From: Cordilura impudica
Lineage: Eukaryota > Arthropoda > Insecta > Diptera > Scathophagidae
Direction of reading: 5' to 3'
Assembly: GCA_963682025.1 (NCBI GenBank)
Contig: OY821519.1
Span: 98,453,085 to 98,517,084 of the forward strand
Length of the DNA: 64,000 nt
Shown here: in pieces, positions 1 to 10,542 of the stretch
How positions within the stretch are numbered: position 1 is the stretch's first letter
Layout: each line of letters begins with the position of its first letter
Translations under genes and position numbers: made by a program
Notes under the pieces: generated by a model
What the model saw: the letters and a program-made list of their open reading frames with translations, nothing else
Database searches by the model: none
What the model was told of the DNA's origin: nothing

Positions 1-833
1 TTCCAGAGAAATGTATAAAATATGCACATCTAGAAACCTATTTATAAAATCTATGGTAACCAGGTTTGGCTTGAAGTGACTGTAGTTTTAGTTTTACGTT
101 GTAGTTTACCTGAATTTTACCGAATAGTGATCCAAAAATTGTATGTATGTAATGTTTCACGGCTGGGTCATTACTTTGAAATACTTTCACAAGATATCGT
201 TTGTTTTTAAAACTTTTATTTCGAAAAAAACGTTAATAATATTTTTAAAGAAAAAAACTGCCTAGTTTCTAAAGGCATTTTTTTTAGTGCCAAACAAGTT
301 AAAAAATTGCTCGATTGGCAACACGGATAACAATACACATGATTTATTTAAGTATTGGACACAACATGTCTTATCTTGTAATGCATAGTTAATGAAACTT
401 CCTTACAAACCATTTTTTTAGGGTGTGTTAAATTAGTCTTTGAAATTTATATCATGGTGTATGTAACCCTGGCCCATATGATCTTTGAATTCATAACAGT
501 AATCAATTCATTTCTTCTTTTGGCTGCTTATTCTTTTATATGAGAATATAGAAATGAACAGCAATCCGTTTCTGTTACACAAAGTTGAATGTATTATATT
601 TAGTTATAAAGGTGAAAAATTTTAGCGAGCAAAAAAATGCAACGCCATAAATTAATATTAAAAAGTATGTTAACTACGACTTTCCAAATTAAATGTTCTT
701 ATAAAATTTGTACAATACTAATTCTATATTACAAACTGATAGTAAAATAGCTATTAGAGGAGAAGAAATGCACGAGGGAAATTGAACAGCCCTTTATTGT
801 AAATAAATCCGTATTGCATCACAATTTCATTTG
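1..833. other. AT-rich non-coding stretch
   Basis: I see no coding pattern, RNA gene or terminal repeat here. Homopolymer A and T runs are frequent on both strands. It may be decayed repeat too old to recognise. Confidence 0.5.
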
Positions 834-1410
834 AGAAAACTACCGCGTCACAAGACCGTCAGATGATAAAATTGATCATAACCGACCCAATGAATATATT
901 AGTGGAAAAGAATGTATTAGTACCTCTATTGGAGCTCACACTGTGCGCCCTGGAATAAATGAAGCATGCTAGATGACCGGCAAAGAAACCACCCATTAAT
1001 AGAGTAATCAAGAGGAGGCGCCTTGTCTTTGCGAAACGTTGTCAGCTTTGGTCAAGGGAACAGTGTGCTAAGGTCTTGTGAAGCGACGAAAGCAAATTTA
1101 ATTTAGTTGTCTCCGATGGACTAAATTCCATACTTAGACTACATAAGCAAAGTGATTCTGCTAAATATTAGTCAATCATGATGGATGATCAATTATGGCG
1201 TGAGATAAGATGCGATATGTTTAAAACGGCATAATAAATTATATGCCATACATTTATAGGTGGGTTTTTCCGTGACCGGGTCGGTCCTTTGATCAAAATT
1301 GAAAGGATTATGAAAGCAAATAAATATTGTGAAATGCTTGGACAATACTTGCTTCCCCACCGTTGAGAAAAAATTACCCCTGGTAGTATATTCAAACATG
1401 GCTACGCTCC
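834..1410 (+). pseudogene. Tc1-like transposase remnant
   Basis: Translating in shifting frames gives recognisable Tc1 transposase blocks in the right order. KTTASQDRQMIKL is the second helix-turn-helix region. KKPPINRVIKRRRLVFAKRC is the linker, and a SDESKFNL block carries the first catalytic Asp. Last comes RVGPLIKIERIMKANKY, the part normally after the GGGSxMVWG box. A stop (TGA) sits where the Trp of the usual LWSDES motif belongs, and further stops follow. The second Asp and final acidic residue were not found. No terminal repeats were identified. It is a dead fragment of a cut-and-paste element. Confidence 0.8.
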
Positions 1411-1694
1411 AAAAACAATTTGTTTTAATTATAGTGTTACGAGTATAAGAAATGACAATTTAATTTTAATAAACAGGTCTAAATACAAGCAGTTGAATTT
1501 TTGCTCGCACAGATTTAGAACTTATTTCATTAAATTACAAAAAAAAAAAAAAAAATCATTCATTAAACTTATGTAGACATAGTAGCTTAAACTAGTGAAC
1601 TACAACCGTAGAGAATAAAAAATCAGAAAATCGAGAGAATTGGATACCGTTATTATCAAAGAGACACACTTCATTATCGTAAAACCCAGATTCT
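1411..1694. other. AT-rich spacer with poly-A run
   Basis: No gene pattern. An A run of about 15 lies near 1541-1555. The next element begins at its right edge. Confidence 0.5.
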
Positions 1695-2297
1695 ATATGT
1701 GGGGGATTTCATGTCAAGTGCACCAACTTTTGAAACCGATGTCTTCCGATCGGGATGAAATTTGCACCAAGGTTAGTCCTATTGGATAGTAGTTTAGACA
1801 CAATTTTTCAACAAGATTGGTCCAGATCTCTCTGAGTTAGAGGGGATCAAAATTTGACATTTTGGCCAAACAGGTGTTTTTTCCCATCCTTGTAACTTAT
1901 TACCTATTGTTCTTAGAAAATTTTCTCCCAAATAGTTTAGATAGCTATTTCTTCAGTGTTTCGGAAAAAAATACTTAAAAAAAAAAAATTTTTTTTTGCA
2001 GACTTTTTTTTTTGCTAAATTAAAGCATTTTTTGCCTTTTTTTCCAAAAAGGGCATTTTTTTTTTATTTCTTCATAAGAAAGCTTAGGATTTTTCCTTTA
2101 AGAGCTTTTTGGTCGCTTAGTGGGATGGGAGTGGGATATCTATCAAAACAAATGTTTTGTAACTCAAGACAACGGTTTTTCAATTTTTCACAAATGCACT
2201 ATTTTGAATTTTTTCCTATTTGAGTGAAAAACCTTACAAATAAAACTTATACTGAGAAACTAGACAAACTAAACTTTCCGAAGGTATATAACATACC
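1695..2297 (+). repeat. Left long inverted arm
   Basis: This pairs with 3907-4497 in reverse complement. Shared landmarks in order are GGGGGATTTC, a CCGATCGGGATGAA block, the CTCTGAGTTAGAGGGG block, a T-rich slippery stretch near 1975-2060, and AAACTAGACAAACTAAAC near the inner edge. The arms differ mainly in homopolymer length and scattered substitutions. Confidence 0.9.
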
Positions 2298-2607
2298 TAA
2301 CTAAAATTTTATACCCTCGATACTGTAATACTCAGAATATGTTAACCTAAGGAAAAAATCGCTTTTTTTCTATAGAAATGTTGAAAAATTATTATTTTTT
2401 ATTTACTTTTAATAATAATTAAATTAATGTATAATAATCATAATATTAAAAATAAAAAGATAAATAATTTATTAAAATTTAATCTTAATTGTATTAGATC
2501 CATTTATATCATAACTATTTTTATACTTAATTTATTGTAGCTGATGAAGTATTTAAGTCTTGTAAATTTTTAAATACCCAGTCTTTCATCCAGCTTTTTT
2601 GTCGCCT

Positions 2608-3888
2608 TTATTCACTGCGTCTTTTTGTCAACCCTTTCTTGGCGTTACTAGGTTCTGCTGTTGATTTCGCTGCTGGTTTATTTGTTGTCTTTGGAAAGAA
2701 ATCGCATTGAATAGAGGCAGAAAACTTTTTCAACTTGGGTCTTCCATCGACAAGCGGTATAAAAGCATGGTATTGAGCGGTGCCATCGATTGTTACCGCA
2801 GCATCGAATCTGCTCTTCAGTGTTTTCAATGTTTCCTGATGATCCTCTTTGCTACTAAAAACTATTTTAGTTTCTTTACAATAACTCTTTGCCCAATGGA
2901 ATAGAGCAGTCGCATCTAAGATGCGATCTTGATGAGAGCACTGGAGGCTATACTTCGCTGCATTTCTTTTAAGGTTTGCTCCAATACCATCACATGCTCC
3001 TTTACCATGAGCAGTAGGATGAAAATGCCACTCAGCTGGCATTCCAAAATCTTTTTCGTGGGCCATAAGATTTGCCAAGTTACTTTTGTTTTTAACATGT
3101 TGACGAGCTCCGTCCGAAACGTAGAATACCTTCTTTACTGTAAATTTAGATTTTAGAAATTTTAGCATTCTCTTCTGGTACTCATAAACTGCAACGGTAT
3201 CATGTTTTAAATCGTCGGATATGATTGCCATACTTTTGTGTTCCAGTTTTTCATCTTTCATGTAGTAAATAACTACTGCGAATATAGTTGCTTGGTCGCT
3301 ATTGAAGTGGAATGCTTGTATGGCATCCTGAAGAACATATTTATAGTTTTCTGCGAAATCATATGAAATAACGAATTCACCAGACTTCAAATGTATCTTC
3401 AAATCCTTGAAGAATGACCATTGCTCTTTAACTAAAAAGTCATGGGTTCTCAAGTTTAGCAATCCTGTACACATTTCTTCCACAAAATCATCCACATTTA
3501 AAATGATTGTTTTCAATGTGTATCTGTCAGTATGAATCCAAGAATCAAATTTGACCTCCTCTATATATTCTCGATCTAAAGAGTTGATTAAATTTTCTTT
3601 GATGAATGTGGTTTTCGGGCAATTGGTACATTCACCTAAGTGGCAAGAAGTTGTTGCATTAGGACACGTAGTCAATTTAAGGCAATCGCCGTAATCGTGT
3701 AAATCTTCTGCCGAATCATCTGTTAAATACTTTAAGTTGATTTCCTTCAACATCAGTTTAACATTTTCATAGTAAATGCAAACGCAATGTTTTGGCCTCA
3801 TTTGGGTTAATTTCGTGAAGCCATTTCTAACATCCTCGTGTTCAGATTGAAATGTTGCAAATAACTCTTTCAGGATACAGAAAACCAT
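2608..3888 (-). CDS. Intact putative transposase of an unassigned family
   Basis: An uninterrupted 426-residue ORF starting ATG at 3888, with an in-frame TAA four codons upstream, so the start is firm unless spliced. Residues 33-45 hold RPKHCVCIYYENV, and a Cys/His-rich stretch at about 78-95 (C-x5-C, C-x3-C-x2-C) looks like a zinc site. The central part carries YDFAENY (about 175), then FYVSDGARQHVKNK (about 256), AEWHFHPTAHGKGACDGIG (about 285-305) and a KR-rich continuation. I read the Asp of DFAEN, the Asp of SDGA and an acidic residue in or after CDGIG as candidate RNase H-fold catalytic residues; that is inference. The C-terminus is Lys/Pro/Ala-rich and basic. Similar uncharacterised proteins occur in cnidarians and arthropods, to my recollection, without a function. 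Flanking long inverted arms support a transposase role. Confidence 0.75.
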   Translation of the reverse strand: MVFCILKELFATFQSEHEDVRNGFTKLTQMRPKHCVCIYYENVKLMLKEINLKYLTDDSAEDLHDYGDCLKLTTCPNATTSCHLGECTNCPKTTFIKENLINSLDREYIEEVKFDSWIHTDRYTLKTIILNVDDFVEEMCTGLLNLRTHDFLVKEQWSFFKDLKIHLKSGEFVISYDFAENYKYVLQDAIQAFHFNSDQATIFAVVIYYMKDEKLEHKSMAIISDDLKHDTVAVYEYQKRMLKFLKSKFTVKKVFYVSDGARQHVKNKSNLANLMAHEKDFGMPAEWHFHPTAHGKGACDGIGANLKRNAAKYSLQCSHQDRILDATALFHWAKSYCKETKIVFSSKEDHQETLKTLKSRFDAAVTIDGTAQYHAFIPLVDGRPKLKKFSASIQCDFFPKTTNKPAAKSTAEPSNAKKGLTKRRSE

Positions 3889-3906
3889 TCTATTCTGTTA
3901 TGTTAT

Positions 3907-4497
3907 GAAGGTATGTTACATACCTTCGGAAAGTTTAGTTTGTCTAGTTTCTCAGTATAAGTTTTATTTGTAAGGTTTTAGACACAAATAGGAAAAAATT
4001 CAAAATAGTGCATTTGTGAAAAATTGAAAAACCGTTGTCTTGAGTTACAATATATTTATTTTGATAGATATCCCACTCCCATCCCACTAAGCGACCAAAA
4101 AGCTCTTAAAGGAAAAATCCTAAGCTTTCTTATGAAAAAAAAATGCCCTTTTTGAAAAAAAGGCAAAAAATGCTTTAATTTAGCAAAAATAAAGTCTACA
4201 AAAAATTTTTTTTTTAAAGTATTTTTTCCCAAATATTGAAGAAATAGCTATCTAAACTCTTTGGGAGAAAATTTTCTAAGAACAATAGGTAATAAGTTAC
4301 ATGGATGAGAAAAAACACCTGTTTGGCCAAAATGTCAAATTTTGATCCCCTCTAACTCAGAGAGATCTGGACCGATCTTATTGAAAAATTGTGTCTAAAC
4401 TACTATCCTATAGGACTAACCTTGGTGAAAATTTCATCCCGATCGGAAGACATCGGTTTCAAAAGTTGGTGCACTTGACACGAAATCCCCCATATAT
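3907..4497 (-). repeat. Right long inverted arm
   Basis: Reverse complement of 1695-2297. The coding start of the internal gene is about 20 bp inside this arm, so a promoter and 5' leader supplied by the arm is likely (inference). A tract of A and T homopolymers near 4135-4230 mirrors the one in the left arm. Confidence 0.9.
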
Positions 4498-5387
4498 ATG
4501 TATACATACCTATTTTGAATGACTTTAAAAATAACAAATAACTTGGTCCTTTTCAATTCATTTTAAATACAACTTCAATCAAATGGCCGCCTCTATTGGC
4601 CCCGGCAAAATGTGCCCTTTTTTAAACTACGTTAAAAATCTTTCGTTTTTTTTTTTTTGTAATTCTACCCTATACCACTATGTGGTTTGGGTATAATGAC
4701 TATGTGCTATTGTTTATGACTACAAAAAATATTTGACCTAGACCCATCTGTTATTATACCGATTGGCTCAGAATCACTTTCTGAGCCGTTTTTAGCGATG
4801 TCCGTCCGTCCGTCCGTATGTGTGTCCATGTAAACCTTGTAATCAAACTACAGATCGCAAATATAAATATATTTTGATGAAAGGTTCTAGTAGCCATAGG
4901 ATGAAAGCTATTGAAATTGGTGAAAATCGGTCCATGTGCAGACCTAGTCCCCATACAAATGACCTCTATGAAATCGACATAAATTGTCATAAGATCCAAA
5001 TTATCACATTGATCTTAGCCAAATTGGGTTTGTATGTGTTTATTATATCCATTAATCAGTAGTCCAAAAATAATCCCTATAGGACAATTCTTAGCCATGG
5101 GCCCCATATAGAGCTGCTTCCCAACCTTCACTTAAATCTATCAAAAACAAAAATATTGCACAGATTTTTCTCAAATTTGGTTTGTATATATTTTTTCAAA
5201 AGATAAGTGACTTTACCATATATGGTCAAGATCTGTCCATTTTTTGACTTAGTCCACATATAAATATAGCACCCGATATGAACTTTTTCATATCTGCAGC
5301 CAAAAAATTAGTAACAATGGCACTAAAATTTGGTTTATGCTTATTTTCTATATCCAATTAGTTGGACAGAAGAGATAGTCTCTATAG

Positions 5388-7251
5388 CAATGGTTCCCAA
5401 ATGGTGGTCCGCGGACCCCCAGGGGTCCGTAGAGGCCTTCCAGGGGGTCAGCGAACTGTTCTGCCAAAATTAGCTTTTAAAACGAAATGTAAAAAAAAAG
5501 AAATTAACAGCACTCTTGATAAAGATATCCAACCCATTAAAATAATTTAAAAAAAATAGTTAATTTGAAAAAATTATGATAAAAAATGTATTTGTAAAAT
5601 ATAAATATTTGTTTTTTAAGCGTATAAGTAATTTAAGTAAAATATTACATCTCTTGCAATAAAAAAGTGCTTTTGATAATTGTGTAGTAAAATTGATAAA
5701 GTACCTTTCGATCAACACTGATATCACGTATACCATGTTTACCATCACTAGATAAATCAGCTGATTTTGTTTTTATTTTGATTTCATATTTATTGTCGTT
5801 AGTCGTATGTGTGTTTTTTTAACTAGTAATAAAATCCAAATAATGTAAAAAAAAGAAAATATGACAAAAGTTATACGAATTTCGGATTTACATTTGTAAA
5901 ATGTAACGATATTGTAATGCCTCAGTGTGTAATTTGCTTCAAAACCCTTTCCAATGATGCTATGAAACCAGCAAAATTAGAGAGGCATCTAATTACAAAC
6001 CACACATAATTTAAAGATAAAAATTCAGATTTTTTTGCTTCTAAAATCAGATCACTGAATAAAGTAAGATTGGATTCCACAGGTGATTTAAATGTTGAAC
6101 AGGAAAGGGCTATGGAAGCTTCCTATAAAATAGCAATGTTAATTGCTAAAAACAAAAAGCCACACACAATTGAAGAAGACTTCATCAAATCTTGTATTGC
6201 CGCAGTTTGTAACGTAATGCTTGATACAGCCAATAAAGATAAGCTGATGAAAGTAGCTCTGTCAAATAACACTGTCAAAAGAAAAATTAATGATATGGCA
6301 CAAAATATTATGGAGCAGTTATTAGAAAAAATAAGAATTCACCATTCATTGCTCTTCAATGTGATGAAACCACAGACGTTTCTTATTCAAGCCAACTTTT
6401 ATTTTATATTTTATTGCATATTTATTGCAGAAAATGAATTTTATGAAGAGCTTTTATTTATGAATGCGTTGCTTACAACATAACAAGGAACTGATATTTT
6501 TCAAACACTTTCTGATTTTTTAATGGAAAACAATATTCCCTGGAAAAAAGTAGTGGGAACATGCACTGATGGTGCACCGTCAATGATGGGTTCTCGATCT
6601 GGGTTTTTAAAATTAGCCAAAGATATGATTGTGTCACACTGCATAATTCATCGACAATCACTTGCCGCTAAAACCCTTCCAGTGCTCTGCAGACTTCAAT
6701 AGATGTCGTTAAGACCAGTGCATTGAGAGCTAGAATTTTTGGAGTGCTATGTCAAAATCTCAATGCAGAGCAAACAAAATTTTTTTTCCACACAGAGATG
6801 CGTTGGCTTTCAAAAGGAAATATGCTGAAAAGGTTGAAATTTTTTAATAAAAAGAGGCAACACATTTTTGGATTTTGTATAAAACTTTTTTTGTATCTAA
6901 AATTTTACGGATTTTATTAAGTTTTTTCCTTCTCCTGTCAAGTAACAAAAAATCGAGTTAGGAAATGTTTTGTTCCTTTTTGAATAAGTGCCTTTTTGAA
7001 CTTTAAAAGTTTCTATTATTTTTATTTATTTTTGAATTATAAATGTTTTTCTTATTTATTTCTTTTTTTTTTCTTTGTTACAAAACACTTTTTAAAATTT
7101 TTTTTTATTTAGGTTTTAACGTTTTTTTAATAATAAACATATTTTTTCTCATTATTTTCACATATTTTTTAAAATAAAAATATTTGGGGGTCCGCGAGCT
7201 TGTAAAAATGTCTCAAGGGGTTCGTGAAGCAAATTAAGGTGGGAACCTATG
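5388..7251 (+). mobile_element. hAT element with perfect 8-bp target duplication
   Basis: The element is flanked by CTCTATAG at 5380-5387 and again at 7252-7259, both of which belong to the host DINE. Its ends read CAATGGTTCCCA on the left and CATAGGTTCCCA inward from the right, typical imperfect hAT terminal repeats. Subterminal GGTCCGCGG and GGGGTCCGCGAG motifs are mirrored on the two sides. At 1864 bp it is shorter than autonomous relatives, and its transposase is decayed. Confidence 0.92.
5917..6866 (+). pseudogene. hAT transposase remnant (BED finger, ZBED5/SCAND3-like)
   Basis: The remnant starts with a BED-type zinc finger, QCVICFKTLSNDAMKPAKLE followed by RHLITNH, then a TAA stop near 6007. 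It continues with AMEASYKIAMLIAKNKKPHT (6110 on) and LSNNTVKRKINDMAQNIMEQ. The core follows with CTDGAPSMMGSRSGF, carrying the conserved Asp, then SHCIIHRQSLAAK. The last block is HTEMRWLSKGNMLKRL near 6800. These blocks occur in the family's normal order but are separated by stops and frameshifts. The C-terminal hATC dimerisation region is missing, so it could not have supplied active transposase. This is the type from which several vertebrate ZBED genes were domesticated. Confidence 0.88.
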
Positions 7252-7300
7252 CTCTATAGGGTATCGTACAGTCGGGCTAGACCGACTATAATTTTCTTGT

Positions 7301-8010
7301 TTGTAAAATATTTAGTTTAGCTATAGTTTTTTCAAGAATTTTCCAATGGCGCCAAATTTTTTGGAACAGAAAAAATTGAAATTGTCATAACCTTTAAAAT
7401 CGTTTACAGATTTTTTTAAAAATATTTTTTTTTTCTTAATAATAAATATAACTCCTATACTAATTCTAGACCACATGTGTAATATGCAATTAAGGCTTAT
7501 GATCTCAAGGTTTCAAGATACTATATATATAAAAATTCTGCATTATCTTCCTTCCGACCCAGCTTTCAGTTGGTCACATTGGGTTTATCTCATATGTGGT
7601 GTGCATACATAGGTAAATTTTAAAATAATAAACATTTGCAAACAATACAAAATACAAATTTAAATAAATACAAACAAACCACATGTCTGCATAATATTCC
7701 GCAGCTGAAGATTTAACATAATTATCTCTAATAGAGTGCATTCTTTTTGAGTCAGAACAAAAGCAACCAAAATCACTATTGACCTTTATTGTGTTTTTAA
7801 GCATGTTATAGTTGTTTTTCCAAAATCTTCTTTATCATTTCCTTACTCTTCATAATATTACAAATAAAAAGACAAAACTAAAATTGTAAACTAAAGGAAC
7901 CATTATATTTTTTGTTTTGCAAAAAAAAAAACTCAAAGTTTCACTATTTCAGTTGAACAAAACAAAAGCAACATTTAATATTATTCAATATTTAGTGAAG
8001 AATCCGTTGT
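7301..8010. other. AT-rich non-coding spacer between two DINE copies
   Basis: No protein pattern or terminal repeats were found. Long A and T runs are present. The short ORFs in this stretch have no recognisable motif. Confidence 0.5.
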
Positions 8011-8802
8011 TATACCTAATACCACCATGTGGTTTGGTTATAATGGCTTTGTGCTGCTGTTTGTAACTACCAAAAATATTTGACCTAAACCCACCTTTTA
8101 TTATACGGATCGACTCAGAATCCCTTTCTGAGTCGATTTAGCGATGTCCGTCCATCCATCCGTCCGTCCGTCCGCCTGTGTGTCCATGTAAACCTTGTAA
8201 TCAAACTACAGGTCGCAAATATGAATGTATTTTGATAAAATGTGGTATATAAGCCATACGATGAATGCTATTGAAATTTGTGAAATTCGATCCATGTTCA
8301 GACTTAGTCCCCATACAAATGACCCTTATGAAATCGACATAAATTGCCATAAAATCCAAATTATCATGTAGGTCTCAATCAAATTGGGTTTGTATGTGTT
8401 TATTATATCCATTTATGAGTAGTCCAAAAATAATTCCAATAAGACAATTCTTAGTCAAAGGCCCCATATAGAGCTGCTTCCCGATCTTCACTTAAATCTA
8501 TCAAAAAACAAAAATATTGCGCAGATTTTTCTCAAATTTGGTTTGTATATATTTTTTCAAAATACAAGTGACTTTACCAAATATGGTCAGGATCGGTCCA
8601 TATTTCGACCTAGTCCCCATAGAAATATAGCATCCGATATGAACTTTTTCATATCTGCAGCCAAAAAATTAATAACAATGCCACTCAAATTTGTTTTATG
8701 CTTATTTTCTATATCGAATTAATTGGACCGAAGAGATAGGGTCTCAAACCGTGGTATAGGGTATTGTATGGTCGGTCTAGACCAACTATAATTTCTTACT
8801 TG
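8011..8802 (+). mobile_element. DINE-1-like repeat, full length
   Basis: It begins TATACCTAATACCACCATGTG and ends with GGTCGGTCTAGACCAAC and ATTTCTTACTTG. The GTCC core lies at 8146-8175. The terminal palindrome has decayed slightly compared with the copies at 12.6 and 29.8 kb. Its last bases abut a Tc1 fragment. Confidence 0.85.
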
Positions 8803-8805
8803 TTT

Positions 8806-9085
8806 TCTTTAGAACTTCGAGGCATCTACGTGGCATGGATTCAATAAGGTGGTTGATAATGTTGTCTGGAATGATTTTCCACATGATTTCAAGCGCTTCT
8901 TTTAAAGGTTTAGAAGTGAAAGCCCTACAAGCTACTCGCCGCTTTAAAACGCCAAATAAGTTCTCAATAGGGATCAAATCAGATGATTGGGCCGGCCAAT
9001 CAAGTGTTTGAACCCTGTTTTCGTTGTCGTTGTCGTTGTCCAAACAAACAATCGTTATTTTTGAATTTTTGAATATTTTTTGCAT
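8806..9085 (-). pseudogene. Tc1-like transposase C-terminal fragment
   Basis: The minus strand encodes VQTLDWPAQSSDLIPIENLF followed by GVLKRRV and SMPRRCLEVLKK. This is the last third of a Tc1 transposase including the final acidic catalytic residue (E of PIEN). The region before it, NDNDNENRV, shows a short GTT-repeat expansion near 9023-9040. The rest of the transposase is absent, and the fragment stops at the DINE end. Confidence 0.85.
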
Positions 9086-9189
9086 TTATACTTCTTATTT
9101 CTACTATTCTCAGTTTTGTTTGGACAGAGTTGTATCTTCTGAAAATAATACAAAGTAAAGCTGTATGGTACGAAAACTGAATCTAACCA

Positions 9190-9425
9190 CACTGCTCGTA
9201 GGCCTGACTTCAGGTGAATGTGTTAAAGCGCTGACCAAAAAGTGCAAGTACGAGTGTATGTGAAGGTTCATGGTTCAAACCTCACGGCCGCCCTAAGTAG
9301 AACAATTTCATATAGAAACAATCTATTCAATTAAAACATAACAATTATCACAATGTTCAATAAATCGCTGATGAAGGCTGAAATGCCAGAAACCGGTCCG
9401 ATTAAGAATACAGTGCAGTTATAAA
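9190..9425 (+). repeat. Possible tRNA-derived SINE
   Basis: A GGTTCAAACC motif at about 9273 matches an RNA polymerase III B box. A weak A-box-like stretch lies some 60 bases upstream (TAGGCCTGACTTCAGG). Downstream is GCTGATGAAGGCTGAAATGC, of a kind seen in the 3' parts of some retroposons. I found no target duplication or clear tail, so it could instead be a fragment of a longer retroelement. Confidence 0.35.
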
Positions 9426-9575
9426 TTTTTGAAATATATGCTTTCTTCTTCTTTACCACGCACCATTTAAACAAAATTAAAATTTGCATTTTAAATTATA
9501 GTAGTAATTGCAATATGTCTGAAAAATGACTATAAATCTAGCAAATAAATAAAAAATAATTTAAACCAAAAAATA

Positions 9576-10365
9576 CAAGTAAGAAAATTATAGTCGGTCT
9601 AGACCGACTATACGATTCCCTATACCATGGTTTAGAGGTCCAATCTTTCGGTCCAACTAATTCGATATAGAAAATAAGCATAAACCAAATTTTAATGGCA
9701 TTGTTATTAATTAATTTGGCTGCAGATATGAAAAAGTTCATATCGGATGCTATATTTATATGGGGACTAGGTTGTAAAATGGACCAATCCTAACCATATT
9801 TGGTAAGTCACTTATATTGTTAAAAAATATATAAAAACCAAATTTGAGAAAAATCTGTGCAATATTTTTGTTTTTTAATAGATTTAAGTGAAGATCGGGA
9901 AGCAGCTCTATATGGGGCCTATGACTAAGAATTGTCCTATAGGCATTATTTTTGGACTTCTAATTAATGGATATAATAAACATATACAAACCCAATTTGA
10001 CTGAGATCTATATGATAATTTGGATCTTATGACAATTCATGTCGATTTCATAGCGGTCATTTGTATGGGGACTAGGTCTCAACATGGACCGAATTTCACC
10101 AATTTCAATAGCGTTAATCCTATGGCCGATGAACGCTTACATACCAAATTTCATTGAAATATATTCATAGTTGCGACCTGTAGTTTGACAACAAGGTTTA
10201 CATGGACACACAGACGGACGGACGGACGGACATCGTTAAATCGAATCAGATGGTGATTCTGATTCGATCGGTATAATTAAAGATGGGTGTAGGTCATATA
10301 TTTTTGGTTGTTACAAACAGCAGCACAAAGTCATTATACCCAAACCACATAGTGGTATACGGTAT
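9576..10365 (-). mobile_element. DINE-1-like repeat, full length
   Basis: Read on the minus strand it starts TATACCGTATACCACTATG, passes a GTCC core (near 10212-10231) and ends in the perfect palindrome plus TTTTCTTACTTG. Confidence 0.88.
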
Positions 10366-10373
10366 AAAAATAT

Positions 10374-10542
10374 ATATATGTGACTTTCGCCTAGAATAGG
10401 GACCTAGTGTGTCAAACAACGGGCTGTGTCAAAAACAATGGATTCTGGTACCTAAAAGAGTGTAGAAACTTTAAATGCGTTTTTTTTCTCAAAATTTAAT
10501 TTTCACACAATAGGTCCCTTTTCTCGGAGAAGGTCACATATA
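10374..10542. mobile_element. Short palindromic MITE
   Basis: The ends read TATATGTGACTTTCGCCTAG and, inward from the right, TATATGTGACCTTCTCCGAG. Both continue into AGGGACCTA and GTGTG on each side. The spacer is about 90 bp and non-coding. It sits directly between a DINE and the 763-bp MITE that follows. Confidence 0.65.

Larger units (their letters stand above)
1695..4497 (-). mobile_element. Long-terminal-inverted-repeat DNA transposon with one intact ORF
   Basis: The two ends are long inverted copies of each other, 1695-2297 and 3907-4497, about 600 bp each and largely identical. Between them lies AT-rich DNA and one intact 426-codon gene on the minus strand. The outer ends read inward as GGGGGATTTCRTGTCAAGTG. 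The inner edge of each arm is a small palindrome based on AAGGTATGT and its complement. A target-site duplication could not be fixed because both flanks are TATATGT-like. The structure resembles Foldback or long-TIR MULE-type elements, but I cannot place it in a named superfamily. The intact ORF and well matched arms suggest recent activity. Confidence 0.85.
4666..7300 (+). mobile_element. DINE-1-like repeat interrupted by a hAT element
   Basis: The left part (4666-5387) runs from TACCCTATACCACTATGTGG through a GTCC-rich core (4800-4816) to the usual GATAGTCTCT near the right end. The right part (7252-7300) completes the element with the palindrome built on ATAGTCGG and its complement, then ATTTTCTTGT. 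Subterminal inverted repeats (TACCCTATACC and its complement), a GTCC core and a terminal hairpin fit the DINE-1/Helentron-associated plan. The family assignment is by architecture, not by sequence match to Drosophila DINE-1. Confidence 0.8.

Noticed and set aside
1996..2223. 75-codon Phe-rich ORF
   Set aside because: Lies wholly in the homopolymer tract of the left inverted arm, and the mirrored arm does not keep the frame.
1685..4510. Target-site duplication of the long-TIR element
   Set aside because: Both flanks are TATATGT/TATATAT-like, so a true duplication cannot be told from AT-rich chance.
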